Positions 9,398 through 17,135 of a stretch of 64,000 bases of DNA are shown here, one piece after another. Source of the stretch: JAUZOB01 sp963692465 (GTDB lineage Bacteria > Bacteroidota > Bacteroidia > Bacteroidales > Prolixibacteraceae); NCBI GenBank assembly GCA_963692465.1, contig OY829943.1, positions 3,491,917-3,555,916 on the forward strand, given 5' to 3'. Numbering within the stretch: the first letter of the stretch is position 1; each line of letters begins with the position of its first letter. The notes below the pieces were generated by a model. It saw only the letters and a list, made by a program, of their open reading frames with translations, was not told the origin of the DNA and did no database searches. Both the position numbers and the translations under genes were made by a program.

Positions 9398-10132
9398 ATG
9401 AATCATCAACTTACATTGGATCAACTCAATCAGTTAAAACTACATGGAATGGCTGATGCCTATCAGGCCGTGCTATCATTGCCGGTACAGGAACAGCCTT
9501 CCATCCACCAGTTTATCGCCCGCCTTACCGAAGCAGAGGCACAATATCGTTTACAACTCAGAACCGAAACTTACCTGAAACAAAGCAAACTGCGATACAA
9601 TGCTGTTTTGGAACAGGTTTACTGTAATCCGGGGAGGAACCTCTCTCAGGAGAACCTTCTCTCCATTGCTGATGGTGGCTTTATCGAACGCTCTGAAAAC
9701 ATCCTCATTACCGGAGCTACAGGATGCGGGAAGAGCTATTTGGCCTGTGCCATTGGCCGACAAGCCTGTTCGTTTGGATATAAAACGCTTTATTTTGGAA
9801 TGACCCGCTTTCTGGAACGAATCGCACAATCCAAACTTGATGGCACTTACATCAAATTGCTTAACCAGATTGAAAAAGTACAATTGCTTATCCTTGACGA
9901 TTTTGGGTTGCAACCGATGAATAATATCGCCCGTCTTGCTTTGCTCCAGATGCTTGAAGATCGCTATGGTAAGAAATCAACACTGATCGCTTCCCAGCTT
10001 CCTGTGGATAAATGGCATCCCTATATCGGAGAGTCTACCGTTGCCGATGCTATTATGGACAGATTGTCAGAAAATGCTTCCCGGTTTGAACTTAAAGGGG
10101 AGTCATTGAGAAAGAAAAAAACAGTAAAATAG
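9398..10132 (+). CDS. istB: IS21-family helper ATPase IstB
   Basis: This is a 244-residue AAA+ ATPase related to DnaC. Walker A is GATGCGKSYLA (near residue 105), Walker B is LLILDDFGL (near 168), and a sensor-like region follows. IstB assembles on DNA and activates IstA for strand transfer. It lies 20 bp after istA, the canonical IS21 arrangement, and stops about 45 bp before the first right-end repeat. Length and motifs are normal, supporting a functional element. Confidence 0.95.
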   Translation: MNHQLTLDQLNQLKLHGMADAYQAVLSLPVQEQPSIHQFIARLTEAEAQYRLQLRTETYLKQSKLRYNAVLEQVYCNPGRNLSQENLLSIADGGFIERSENILITGATGCGKSYLACAIGRQACSFGYKTLYFGMTRFLERIAQSKLDGTYIKLLNQIEKVQLLILDDFGLQPMNNIARLALLQMLEDRYGKKSTLIASQLPVDKWHPYIGESTVADAIMDRLSENASRFELKGESLRKKKTVK

Positions 10133-10408
10133 TTAGCTGAAATTGTTTAATATTGTATTACAAATCTGCCCCGTTTAGGTGGCGCCGCTTCGAGCGGTAC
10201 ACTGGCGCTGCTTCGCCGGAATACTCAGTGAGTATTTGAGTATTCCGGCGAAGCAGCACCACCCTTCCCTAGGTAAGGTGAGGTGAGTCATCACCTAAAT
10301 TGACGAAGAACCAAAACTCCCATTAAGGAACTTTTTGAAAGACCCGATCCTGTTGATGACATATCGGAGAATGGTCATGTACAGTTATGTTTTAATTTTT
10401 AGTGGACA
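10133..10408. other. IS21 right end, second IS end and a gene remnant
   Basis: The right-end repeats of the IS lie at 10179-10213. The terminus CCGGAATACTCA is followed after about 9 bp by TGAGTATTCCGG (10237-10262), an end in the opposite orientation carrying AAGCAGCACCAC. From about 10322 to 10402 the plus strand reads IKELFERPDPVDDISENGH and stops after a few more codons; this looks like the last codons of a lost gene but I cannot name it. Confidence 0.5.
10237..10262 (+). repeat. Relic left-type IS21 end
   Basis: TGAGTATTCCGGCGAAGCAG and six further bases (CACCAC) match the IS21 terminus in inverse orientation to the right end just upstream. No second istAB follows, so it is a relic or the trace of an abutted-end transposition product. 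Confidence 0.65.
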
Positions 10409-11107
10409 CTAGTGACATTGCATATAAAAATCTCTGATTTGTTTCTTTTTATAAAAAACTTTTCCAAAATGTTTTTTTTGAATTTCATCAAATTTATAAT
10501 TAGGAGAATACTGATTAGCGATCCATTGTTTCAATATGGGGCTCAATCTGAAACCCAATCTCTCTTTATAATAAAGACTATTAACAATACAAAGACCAAT
10601 GTTCGGATTCTTTTCATATACTAGATCAATAATGTGATTATAATAAAAATTAACAAAGTTATTGTCGTAGTAAAATTTTCTTTTCTTTATAGAATACACA
10701 ATTGCAGAGAAATTAAAGAACGCTGTGTTAATCAATGATTTGGGGGAAACTTCTAACTTTTCTTTCTGTATTCCCCATGTTCTATTAATATACCAAGCAT
10801 CAATATTTAAGCCTTTTAGTTTAATTTTATATCCTCCAAAACTATTCTTCCTTATAGGTACACTTCTTAAATGCTCTACAAAAGGAGTCCAATCAATTTC
10901 TTTTTCTAAAACAAGATCTAAATCACGGACATTGGGTCTTTTCAGAAAATAATCTCTTATCACTCCACTAAAGACGTAAATATCTGTTTTTTGACTGATC
11001 TCATCCAAAAAATGACAATCTTCTTCGTCTAATAAATGAAGCAAAAAATCATAAAATTTTTCTTCCTTCGCTTCTAAACAATTTTCGTTATGCAATTCGT
11101 TGTCCAC
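10409..11107 (-). CDS. Nucleotidyltransferase with poly(A) polymerase/CCA-type head
   Basis: This 232-residue protein has the polymerase-beta nucleotidyltransferase signature in the form found in poly(A) polymerase and CCA-adding head domains: SGVIRDYF (47-54), then the metal-binding pair D62-L-D64 in RDLDLVL, and a third carboxylate D103 in NIDAW. The usual C-terminal RNA-binding part of a tRNA nucleotidyltransferase is missing; the remaining about 120 residues are basic and aromatic. Its start overlaps the end of the dGTPase gene by 20 bp, so the two are translationally linked. The small size and the partner argue against housekeeping CCA addition and for a toxin or defence effector that modifies RNA or nucleotides (inference). 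Confidence 0.75.
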   Translation of the reverse strand: MDNELHNENCLEAKEEKFYDFLLHLLDEEDCHFLDEISQKTDIYVFSGVIRDYFLKRPNVRDLDLVLEKEIDWTPFVEHLRSVPIRKNSFGGYKIKLKGLNIDAWYINRTWGIQKEKLEVSPKSLINTAFFNFSAIVYSIKKRKFYYDNNFVNFYYNHIIDLVYEKNPNIGLCIVNSLYYKERLGFRLSPILKQWIANQYSPNYKFDEIQKKHFGKVFYKKKQIRDFYMQCH

Positions 11108-12530
11108 TTAGTTTCTGATAATGTTTCAATGCAAATTTATCTGTCATTCCTGAAATATAATCAACAATCATTCTAATTTTATTTCTTGCAGGCAAATCTT
11201 TAATATCAAAATCCTGCAAATCAATATTCGAACGTATGGAAGGTTGCCATTCATTAATTGCTGTTAGCAATATAGCTTTTGAGATCATAGTTTTAGCTCT
11301 ATCGCGGAATGCTCTTTCTTTATTAAAAACTAAATTCAGGTAAATATTCAATAGCCCTGTTATAACTGAATTTCCTGTTAATTCAAGGGATTGGATTTCT
11401 CTTCGAGCAAGGACATGTTTTTTTTCAAACTTAGCAAGATCTAAAGCAACATCATTTGAATCATCCAATATTAATTCAAAATTATAATTGCCATTATCTA
11501 TTTCCTTTAAGTTGAAAATAAAGTTTTTAATAGCAGTCTGAGCAAGATAATCAATAATGTTAATTCTAAAATCAACAATCTTCTTTTGTTCAGGGATAGT
11601 TTCTTCCGAACTTTCTTTTATTTTCTTAATTATTTCATTTATTTTTTTATTTCTATATAAATCATTCTCTATATCATCAAAAGTGTACCAATTCCTTCCA
11701 TACCCGTCTTCAATATCCATAATTAAATAGCAAATAGAATCGGCGGCTTCAACTAAAAAAGATAAAGGGTGCCGATGATATACTCTATTTATCTTTAAAT
11801 TACACCGTTGTGCAATTTCATTTAATCTATCTTCTTCTACTTTGAACACGCCATGTTTTTTATATGCAATTTTATCTGCTTCCCTACCCTTTTCATCAAC
11901 ATTCGGATATTTTAAAGAAGCAGCCAATGTTGCATATGTTAAATTCAATCCAAATGTGTCATTGAGAAATTGCAATTTTGTAACTACTCGAAATCCTTGC
12001 GCATTTCCGTCAAACTGTGTGAAATCTAATTTTTCCGTAATTAAATCTTCTTTTTCACTTTCTGAAATTTCTTTGTCTGTAAAAAAAGAATCAATATTCT
12101 CAAAATATTTTTTAAAATATTGTTGTATAATCACTTCCCCAAAGTGTCCAAAAGGCGGATTCCCGATATCGTGAATAAGTCCAGCCGTTTCAAGTATTGG
12201 GCATATTTTCCATATTAATTCATTTACCTTTTTTTCTCCATAAGTACGAATAAATTCTGGTGTACGACACAACCTTATTCCGAAAGAATAGCAAAGATTC
12301 ATTACTTCTAAGGAATGAATAAGGCGAGAATGAACGTTATCATCAGTTGTTAATGGTATGACTTGTGTTTTATCATGCATCCGTCTGCTTGCAGAACAAA
12401 AAATTACACGACCTAAATCACTCTCAAAACTATTGCGATTATCATATTCATCTCTTTTCGATGCATCAGTGGATAATGTTTTACGAAAACGTCCATCTGC
12501 AAGATACTTTTTCCACTCTAATTTATACAT
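11088..12530 (-). CDS. dGTPase-like HD-domain dNTP triphosphohydrolase
   Basis: This is a 480-residue HD-family protein with the dGTPase layout. Metal ligands are visible at H72 (RLIHSLEV) and at H120-D121 with nearby H129 (GLIHDIGNPPFGHFGE), and the later helix EAADSICYLIMDIEDGY supplies the last aspartate. The family hydrolyses dNTPs to nucleosides and triphosphate. Known relatives deplete dNTPs to block phage replication. Here it lies between a 207-residue unknown protein (19 bp upstream) and a nucleotidyltransferase (20-bp overlap downstream). The A+T-rich codon use and accessory setting suggest horizontal transfer rather than a housekeeping dgt gene. The start chosen has MYKLEWKKYL, the usual beginning of the domain. 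Confidence 0.9.
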   Translation of the reverse strand: MYKLEWKKYLADGRFRKTLSTDASKRDEYDNRNSFESDLGRVIFCSASRRMHDKTQVIPLTTDDNVHSRLIHSLEVMNLCYSFGIRLCRTPEFIRTYGEKKVNELIWKICPILETAGLIHDIGNPPFGHFGEVIIQQYFKKYFENIDSFFTDKEISESEKEDLITEKLDFTQFDGNAQGFRVVTKLQFLNDTFGLNLTYATLAASLKYPNVDEKGREADKIAYKKHGVFKVEEDRLNEIAQRCNLKINRVYHRHPLSFLVEAADSICYLIMDIEDGYGRNWYTFDDIENDLYRNKKINEIIKKIKESSEETIPEQKKIVDFRINIIDYLAQTAIKNFIFNLKEIDNGNYNFELILDDSNDVALDLAKFEKKHVLARREIQSLELTGNSVITGLLNIYLNLVFNKERAFRDRAKTMISKAILLTAINEWQPSIRSNIDLQDFDIKDLPARNKIRMIVDYISGMTDKFALKHYQKLSGQRIA

Positions 12531-12549
12531 AGCTGAAATATTTAAAAAA

Positions 12550-13173
12550 CTACAAATCTTTCCATTGAACCTGAAAACTCATTGCTTCTCCCTTTAGAAG
12601 AGAATACAGCGATAAATCATGATCTTCCTTTTTAAAAAGTTTTCCTTTTTTTACATCTAAGACACCGAAAACAACTTCATCTCCTTCTCCAACTTTAATC
12701 CTGAGTTCTTTTTCTAATAATGTAAGGATTTGATCTGCATGCTTCTTATCTAATACTTCATTTATATTCAAAAACAATTTTATTACATATATCTTATCTC
12801 TATATGCAATACCAATTTCAGGATTTAGAACAACCCTTAAATCACTAATAATCCATGTTTTCCTTGGAATATTAACCCATTCAAAATCTTTTCTTCCCCA
12901 AAATTTTTTGAATCCATTAATGATCTTTCTGTAATTATCTTTTTTGTCAGAGGAAACCTTTTTTAATAGGTCATCTAATGATTCTTTTCCTTTTTTTTGT
13001 CTCAAAATCAATTTGAGTTTTTCTCTAAATGGTAGCCAATAATCAGCATAAGAATTGTATCCTTCTCCTTCCCTGCTTTTTTTTGCACTCTTAACTACAG
13101 TTGCTTTTGCTGACCCTGACTTATTAACAAAATTGATAAATTCCGTTAATGATATTTGTATCGTGTTTTTCAT
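12550..13173 (-). CDS. Unknown 207-residue protein, first gene of the dGTPase cassette
   Basis: I do not recognise a family. The protein is strongly basic in the first half (KSAKKSREGEGY; KKGKESLDDLLKKVSSDKKD), with FWGRKDFEWVNIPRKTWIISDLRV in two adjoining parts around residues 92-115, and a beta-rich second half that reads like a small alpha/beta domain (VLDKKHADQILTLLEKEL, then DEVVFGVLDVKKGKLF). There is no signal peptide or membrane segment. It starts the operon and is separated from the dGTPase gene by 19 bp. As the first gene it could be the sensor or nucleic-acid-binding partner; that is only position-based inference. Confidence 0.7.
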   Translation of the reverse strand: MKNTIQISLTEFINFVNKSGSAKATVVKSAKKSREGEGYNSYADYWLPFREKLKLILRQKKGKESLDDLLKKVSSDKKDNYRKIINGFKKFWGRKDFEWVNIPRKTWIISDLRVVLNPEIGIAYRDKIYVIKLFLNINEVLDKKHADQILTLLEKELRIKVGEGDEVVFGVLDVKKGKLFKKEDHDLSLYSLLKGEAMSFQVQWKDL

Positions 13174-13605
13174 TTTATACTATTTCATCATAACAAAATA
13201 ATTCATTAGAAATAGATACTTACTAAATTACCTTCTAAGGTAGAACCGAATTGATTATGTTGTTCTCGATAAGGACATTATTTTTAAAATAATTTTTAAT
13301 ACAAAAGGATGAGTACACATGAATCCTTGATGAACTCTATCTTTCAGTAAATGAAAGATAAAACAATTGATAAAGGAGCTAACTTTTCACAGATGACACA
13401 AACCTCCTATCTTATGCAAATAAAAAACAATGATTCGCATTCCTACGATAACATTGGGACCCCCTGTGGTTTAATAGAACCTGATGAGCCTCAAATGGAG
13501 GTTAACCCAATAAATGCGTCAATGAGAGATTCGATTTCGTTGTCCATTACGTCCATTTACCGTATCTTTATAGGAAACTCACCATCAACAATAAAAAAAT
13601 AGAAT
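13174..13605. other. Upstream part of duplicated unit A
   Basis: From about 13215 this interval aligns with 18823-19389. Shared blocks include an A+T-rich stretch around TTTAAAATAATTTTTAATAC, the stretch CTCAAATGGAGGTTAACCCA and ATTACGTCCATTTACCGTAT just upstream of the hydrolase gene. The -7-like box present in unit B (TACCTTTG) reads TATCTTAT here, so this copy may have a weaker promoter. An 83-codon ORF crosses it, but its translation follows the repeat and is not protein-like. Confidence 0.6.
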
Positions 13606-14440
13606 ATGAATACAGCTTTACTTCTCATTGATATCCAGAACGACTATTTCGACAAAGGCACAATGACATTGGTCGGTGCAAATGTAGCAAGCAGTAACGC
13701 TCGATTAATCCTTGATAACTGCAGGGCTGCGAATCAACCGATTGTATACATTCAGCATATTGCGACAAGAGCTGACGCAACGTTTTTCTTGCATGGCACT
13801 TTCGGGGCAGAGATTCACAGCAACGTGAAACCGTTGGAACAGGAAAAAGTTATTATCAAACATTATCCGAATAGTTTTAGAGAGACCGGACTGTTGGATT
13901 ATCTAAAGACTCTGAACGTTACCGATTTGGTGATCTGTGGAATGATGACCCACATGTGTGTGGATTCAACAACAAGAGCAGCAAAAGATTTTGGATTCAA
14001 CTGTACCGTAATTGGTGACGGGTGTGCCACCAAAGACCTTGAAATCGCCGGACAAACCGTCAAGGCAGAAGAGGTACAGAAAAGCTTTCTGGCAGCGTTG
14101 AACCATTCTTATGCAAATGTTATAACCGCAAAATGCTATCTGGACAAAACGAAAGCATAAGAAATTCAGCATCGAATTAAACGATACCTGTCACTGACAT
14201 TCAATGGTATAATGATCCATCACAACCTCCCTACACTTTCCAGTAAACGGAACGGGAAAAGGCCCGATCATTAATTGAGGACCAAAATACATATCTCTCC
14301 TTCGGAGCAGAAGCCGGAACCGACAATAACGCTTTACAATCAGACCGACAGATGGTCGTCTTCCGTACGTCCAATCTGCCGTTATCCTGCAAGAAAACAG
14401 CATTCATAAAATCATCCCCGTGAGAACGAGAGTAGTCCAA
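13215..14440 (+). repeat. Segmental duplication, unit A
   Basis: About 1.2 kb matching 18823-20215: upstream leader, complete hydrolase gene, and the 3' part of a DUF6266 gene on the opposite strand. The coding parts are about 98 percent identical by eye and the leader is more diverged. Unit A is interrupted beyond about 14440 by the hipBA module. Confidence 0.85.
13606..14160 (+). CDS. Isochorismatase-like cysteine hydrolase, copy A
   Basis: This 184-residue enzyme belongs to the isochorismatase-like cysteine hydrolase family (isochorismatase, nicotinamidase, N-carbamoyl-amide hydrolases). The catalytic triad is visible: D9 in LLLIDIQNDYF, K85 in VIIKHYPNSF and C118 in GMMTHMCVDS; a cis-peptide-like GMM precedes the cysteine. 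The substrate cannot be told from sequence. It differs from copy B (19390-19944) at only three residues (V27, G95, A147 against A, E, S). It has its own leader and no downstream partner on the same strand; the opposite strand carries a truncated DUF6266 gene. It is full length and should be active. Confidence 0.9.
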   Translation: MNTALLLIDIQNDYFDKGTMTLVGANVASSNARLILDNCRAANQPIVYIQHIATRADATFFLHGTFGAEIHSNVKPLEQEKVIIKHYPNSFRETGLLDYLKTLNVTDLVICGMMTHMCVDSTTRAAKDFGFNCTVIGDGCATKDLEIAGQTVKAEEVQKSFLAALNHSYANVITAKCYLDKTKA

Positions 14441-14470
14441 ATCACCTATCAGGCAACCACCTAAACTCAT
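14231..14470 (-). pseudogene. Truncated DUF6266-like gene, copy A
   Basis: The last about 65 codons match the C-terminus of the intact gene at 20017-20616 (HGDDFMNAVFLQDNGRLDV, ending YWKV against HGNDFMN and YWKV). The first about 15 codons (MSLGGCLIGDLDYSR) are unrelated to that protein. The N-terminal two thirds are missing, and hipA ends 16 bp upstream, so acquisition of the hipBA module probably removed the 5' part. A short hybrid protein could still be made, but it is most simply a pseudogene. Confidence 0.75.
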
Positions 14471-14485
14471 AATACGCTTCTGAAT

Positions 14486-15745
14486 TTAATATCTGAAAGC
14501 ATTACTCATTAGCTCTTGTTCTGATCGGGAGATTCCATATTTTGCAGCAACCTTATTAACATTAGAAACAGAACCTTTGATCGCAGTCAATATCTCCTTC
14601 GCTTTATTGTTGTCCAATCCGAAATACGGAGCAACACTCAATGCCAAGTCAAAACTTAAAGAGTTATCATTCTCTGATATATTTAACTTTAACCCGGTTC
14701 CCCGTTCCTCTGGATTCATATCATAAGCCGGAGAAAGAGTCCAACCTTTAAGAGTCAGAATAAATCCATGATTCCGCAAATGATCGTCACAATTTGAAAT
14801 TGCAATATTGAATACCATTCGCCGCCAGAGCTGCTCAAGATTATAAGCTACATTAATACAATTACTCATAACAAACTCAGCTATTTCGAGATAACTTACT
14901 CCCTCAGCAGAATCTGCACCATCCGTATAACCCAATAAAGTCATTGCAGAAGCAAAATGGATACGTTCCCCGTTAGCAGTACGATCAAATCGTTTCGTAA
15001 GGAAAGTATGCTGACGACTACTAAATCGTTGGGCTTTACACGGAGCCATCTCTATACCACAGCCAACAGCCAACTCTGCTACTACAGCTTCCCAGCCCCC
15101 AACATCTTTGGTATCGTGATTGCTTGGAAATTTAGCAATCCACAACATTCCGGTTCTATCCACAACGTTCGCTTTCGGCCTTGCTCCTCCAAGAGACGAA
15201 CCAGGAGCAATCAGCATATTAAGCCAATCGACATATCCCGGATCATTAACAACATCTACTTTTTCAAGTTGTAAGCAAGCATATTCAAGATCACGAATAG
15301 AAGTCCACGGCGGAGTAGCGAGAGCCTTGTTACTATCCATATATTCACCTTGTGGTGATGTCTTGAAGCGCAAAGCCCCCATGCGGTTCCCATCATAGAC
15401 ACCTAAAAGATAATCAGCCTCCATTAATGGACGGGCCGGACGACCTTCTGTTTTGGCCAGCATCGCTTCACGCCTACGCATAAGAACCCGTCCCCAGCGA
15501 TCAGGGGAAGAATCAAGAAACAGTCCGAAATTACTTTTATCATCACGCAGATACTGTGCCCCGGCAAACTGTCCCAAATCAGGATCTAACGTACGAAACT
15601 GTTTATATTGAAGGTATTCTTTATCGCACTCGAAAGAAAACAACTCTTTGCCACGCGACAATTCACAATGAAGCACTCCCATAAAAACAGGATTTCCAAC
15701 CTCTTTCCAATCAATATATACATAGATGTCTCTATTCTGTGCCAT
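14486..15745 (-). CDS. hipA: HipA-family serine/threonine kinase toxin
   Basis: The 419-residue protein has the HipA order: N-terminal couple_hipA domain (about 1-105), a P-loop-like SSLGGARPKA motif (about 183-192), the catalytic loop NIAISNCDDHLRNHGF (about 313-328) and the metal-binding LSPAYDMNP (about 337-345). HipA kinases phosphorylate translation targets such as aminoacyl-tRNA synthetases and cause growth arrest until neutralised by HipB. It follows hipB by 3 bp, a typical toxin-antitoxin operon. Length is normal and all kinase motifs are intact. The module sits inside duplicated unit A next to a truncated gene, pointing to recent acquisition. The exact cellular target is unknown. Confidence 0.92.
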   Translation of the reverse strand: MAQNRDIYVYIDWKEVGNPVFMGVLHCELSRGKELFSFECDKEYLQYKQFRTLDPDLGQFAGAQYLRDDKSNFGLFLDSSPDRWGRVLMRRREAMLAKTEGRPARPLMEADYLLGVYDGNRMGALRFKTSPQGEYMDSNKALATPPWTSIRDLEYACLQLEKVDVVNDPGYVDWLNMLIAPGSSLGGARPKANVVDRTGMLWIAKFPSNHDTKDVGGWEAVVAELAVGCGIEMAPCKAQRFSSRQHTFLTKRFDRTANGERIHFASAMTLLGYTDGADSAEGVSYLEIAEFVMSNCINVAYNLEQLWRRMVFNIAISNCDDHLRNHGFILTLKGWTLSPAYDMNPEERGTGLKLNISENDNSLSFDLALSVAPYFGLDNNKAKEILTAIKGSVSNVNKVAAKYGISRSEQELMSNAFRY

Positions 15746-15748
15746 ATT

Positions 15749-16051
15749 CTATTTCTTTGAAGCGCGTCTGTTTACCGTAAGCTTTGCATCCTGTAATCGC
15801 CGACCCAACTCATCATCCTTAGCCACTAGCAATAAATCTTTATCCAACCCCAGCACAGCGAGAATCCGAAAATAACAACCAATAGAAACACCTTCATCTC
15901 CCTTTTCAATCTTAACCAGTGTTCCCCTTGATATTCCGGCACGCTCGGCAACCAGCTCCGCAGAGAAATCACGCCTTAACCGGGCATATTTAATATTCTC
16001 TCCAAATGCGTGCAACATACGTTGCTGTTTAGGTAGAAGAGTTCTTTTCAT
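15749..16051 (-). CDS. hipB: HipB-like XRE antitoxin
   Basis: Starting at the ATG at 16051 (MKRTLLPKQQ), this gives about 100 residues with an XRE helix-turn-helix at about 18-75 (ENIKYARLRRDFSAELVAER, then a recognition helix in ISRGTLVKIEKGD). A longer form from 16078 would add nine residues of unlikely sequence. HipB binds the operon promoter and neutralises the HipA kinase. The basic tail VNRRASKK is typical of a DNA-binding antitoxin. It lies 3 bp before hipA. A RhuM-type gene fragment begins about 40 bp upstream on the other strand. Confidence 0.88.
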   Translation of the reverse strand: MKRTLLPKQQRMLHAFGENIKYARLRRDFSAELVAERAGISRGTLVKIEKGDEGVSIGCYFRILAVLGLDKDLLLVAKDDELGRRLQDAKLTVNRRASKK

Positions 16052-16078
16052 TGTTGTAATGTTTACGATATTGAACAA

Positions 16079-16760
16079 ATATATTAATTTTTGTCCACAA
16101 CTACAAACATTAACAATTATATCAAATACATTTTTGAAGAAGGCGAGTTATGCGAAGATTCAGTTGTCCGGAAATTCCGAACAACTGTAAAAGATGCCGG
16201 AAGTTATAATACAATCTATTATAACCTTGATATGATTGTCTCGCTGGGATACAGAATCAAGTCCTACTATTTTGACTTCTGAAGGGGAAAAACTGTTGCC
16301 CGATGCCGGAATTCCAAGCCTCAAATGGAGTTAACCCAATAAATGTATTAATGAGAAATTCGAATTCGTTGTCCGTGAAATTGGGCCGGACAAGTTAAAT
16401 GGGCTTCGCAAGTAGGCCAGGAATCATCATACCACAACCAACAACATTCTTATTGCTGCTTATTTCGTTGCTCTCTCCCAACTGGTAAAGACTGATGATC
16501 CGGTTAAAGAAATCCAGTATATGGTCGACTTAAGGCGTCTTTAGTCTCTCCGGCTTTTCATGCTTGGGGTAAACACTTACAACGATACACTCTATCTCTC
16601 CGCCGGATTCTTTACTCCGGGCATAGAAAAAGCCAACGTAAATTTCATTCTTACCCACATATCTGAGTCCTTATCCCTGGTCCCCACACCCAACATTTAA
16701 TGCTGATCGGATTCCCTGTTCATCATCTAATTTGATGAAGAATCTGCTTCACCGGAATAC
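16079..16760. other. Remnant-filled spacer between hipBA and the ASCH gene
   Basis: After the RhuM fragment (16091-16282) come a diverged third copy of the unit A/B leader block (about 16310-16370, CTCAAATGGAGTTAACCCAA), a block shared with 21120-21295 that reads YNDTLYLSAGFFTPG in one frame, a short block shared with 21615-21715 (CACACCCAACATTTAATGCT), and a relic IS21-type end at 16746-16763. None is an intact gene. Confidence 0.6.
16091..16282 (+). pseudogene. RhuM-family gene fragment
   Basis: The translated stretch (NNYIKYIFEEGELCEDSVVR, then YYNLDMIVSLGYRIKS) matches from memory the N-terminal part of RhuM-family proteins, where a Bro/KilA-N-like region reads 'FNTIFEEGELDENSV ... YYNLDMIISVGYRVNS'. 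The normal protein is over 300 residues; here it breaks off after the GYR motif and runs into unrelated sequence ending FDF. The only start is a TTG. It is a 5' and 3' truncated remnant. A second fragment lies at 21520-21614. Confidence 0.7.
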
Positions 16761-16763
16761 TCA
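16300..16763 (+). repeat. Degenerate repeat block C1
   Basis: Parts of this block recur at 21085-21300 and 21610-21715, in the same order and orientation: the YNDTLY coding relic, the CACACCCAACATTTAATGC stretch, and an IS-end-like tail. In the second copy about 300 bp including a RhuM fragment separate the parts. Confidence 0.65.
16746..16763 (+). repeat. Relic IS21-type end at the ASCH stop codon
   Basis: GCTTCACCGGAATACTCA matches the right terminus of the IS21 element at 10210-10227 with one mismatch. Its last three bases are the complement of the TGA stop of the ASCH gene. Confidence 0.6.
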
Positions 16764-17135
16764 GTTTGACAAGTACATAAATGATTGGGGTGCATACTTT
16801 ATGTTATAGTCTGCTAATAATTTTGGAGTATTATATTTTCTTACTTTCCCTACTTTTATTGCATATGCCTCATCCTTATCTTGAAAGTATGTATCAAAAA
16901 ATTGTCTGCTAATCCCTGAAAACTGGCTCGTTTTTTCCCAGATAATTTCAATTTCATCATTTAATATTTCCTCAATTTCAAATTCACCAATGACTCTTTG
17001 TACCGGAGAAGAAGCATACACTACAATTTTTCTAACATCCTGACATCTAAAAATAGTTTTTCTGAACTCAAATTTCTTTGTCCCTGCAAAGATTTTATAT
17101 GCAAATTCTGGTTTAATGGACAATAACACGTTCAT
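16761..17135 (-). CDS. ASCH-domain protein
   Basis: The 124-residue protein fits the ASCH fold of the PUA-like superfamily. It opens with VLLSIKPEFAYKIFAGTKKF, the usual beginning in which a conserved lysine in the (G)TK(K)xExR segment lies near the ligand pocket (here TKKFEFRK). Then VYASSPVQRVIGEFEI forms the core strands. ASCH proteins bind or process RNA or modified nucleotides and some cleave RNA. Its start overlaps the end of the PIN-GNAT gene by 23 bp, indicating a coupled two-gene unit. Its stop codon coincides with a relic IS21 end. A partner or antitoxin-like role is inference. Confidence 0.85.
   Translation of the reverse strand: MNVLLSIKPEFAYKIFAGTKKFEFRKTIFRCQDVRKIVVYASSPVQRVIGEFEIEEILNDEIEIIWEKTSQFSGISRQFFDTYFQDKDEAYAIKVGKVRKYNTPKLLADYNIKYAPQSFMYLSN

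Larger units (their letters stand above)
7587..10231 (+). mobile_element. IS21-family insertion sequence
   Basis: The element carries istA and istB and has the multiple terminal repeats typical of IS21. The left end has four copies of AAGCGGCGCCA(C/G) at 7605, 7629, 7653 and 7736; the right end has inverse copies at 10179 and 10202. Outer ends are TGAGTGAATATTCCGG on the left and CCGGAATACTCAGTGA on the right. I found no convincing target-site duplication, so the outermost base is uncertain by several bp. Both genes are full length and the transposase triad is visible, so the copy looks functional. Confidence 0.85.

Noticed and set aside
10409..11107. Housekeeping CCA-adding enzyme
   Set aside because: Too short, lacks the RNA-binding C-terminal domain, and overlaps a dGTPase gene in an accessory cassette.
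13351..13602. 83-codon plus-strand ORF before hydrolase copy A
   Set aside because: Its translation follows a repeated non-coding block that also occurs before copy B in another frame context; no protein-like pattern.
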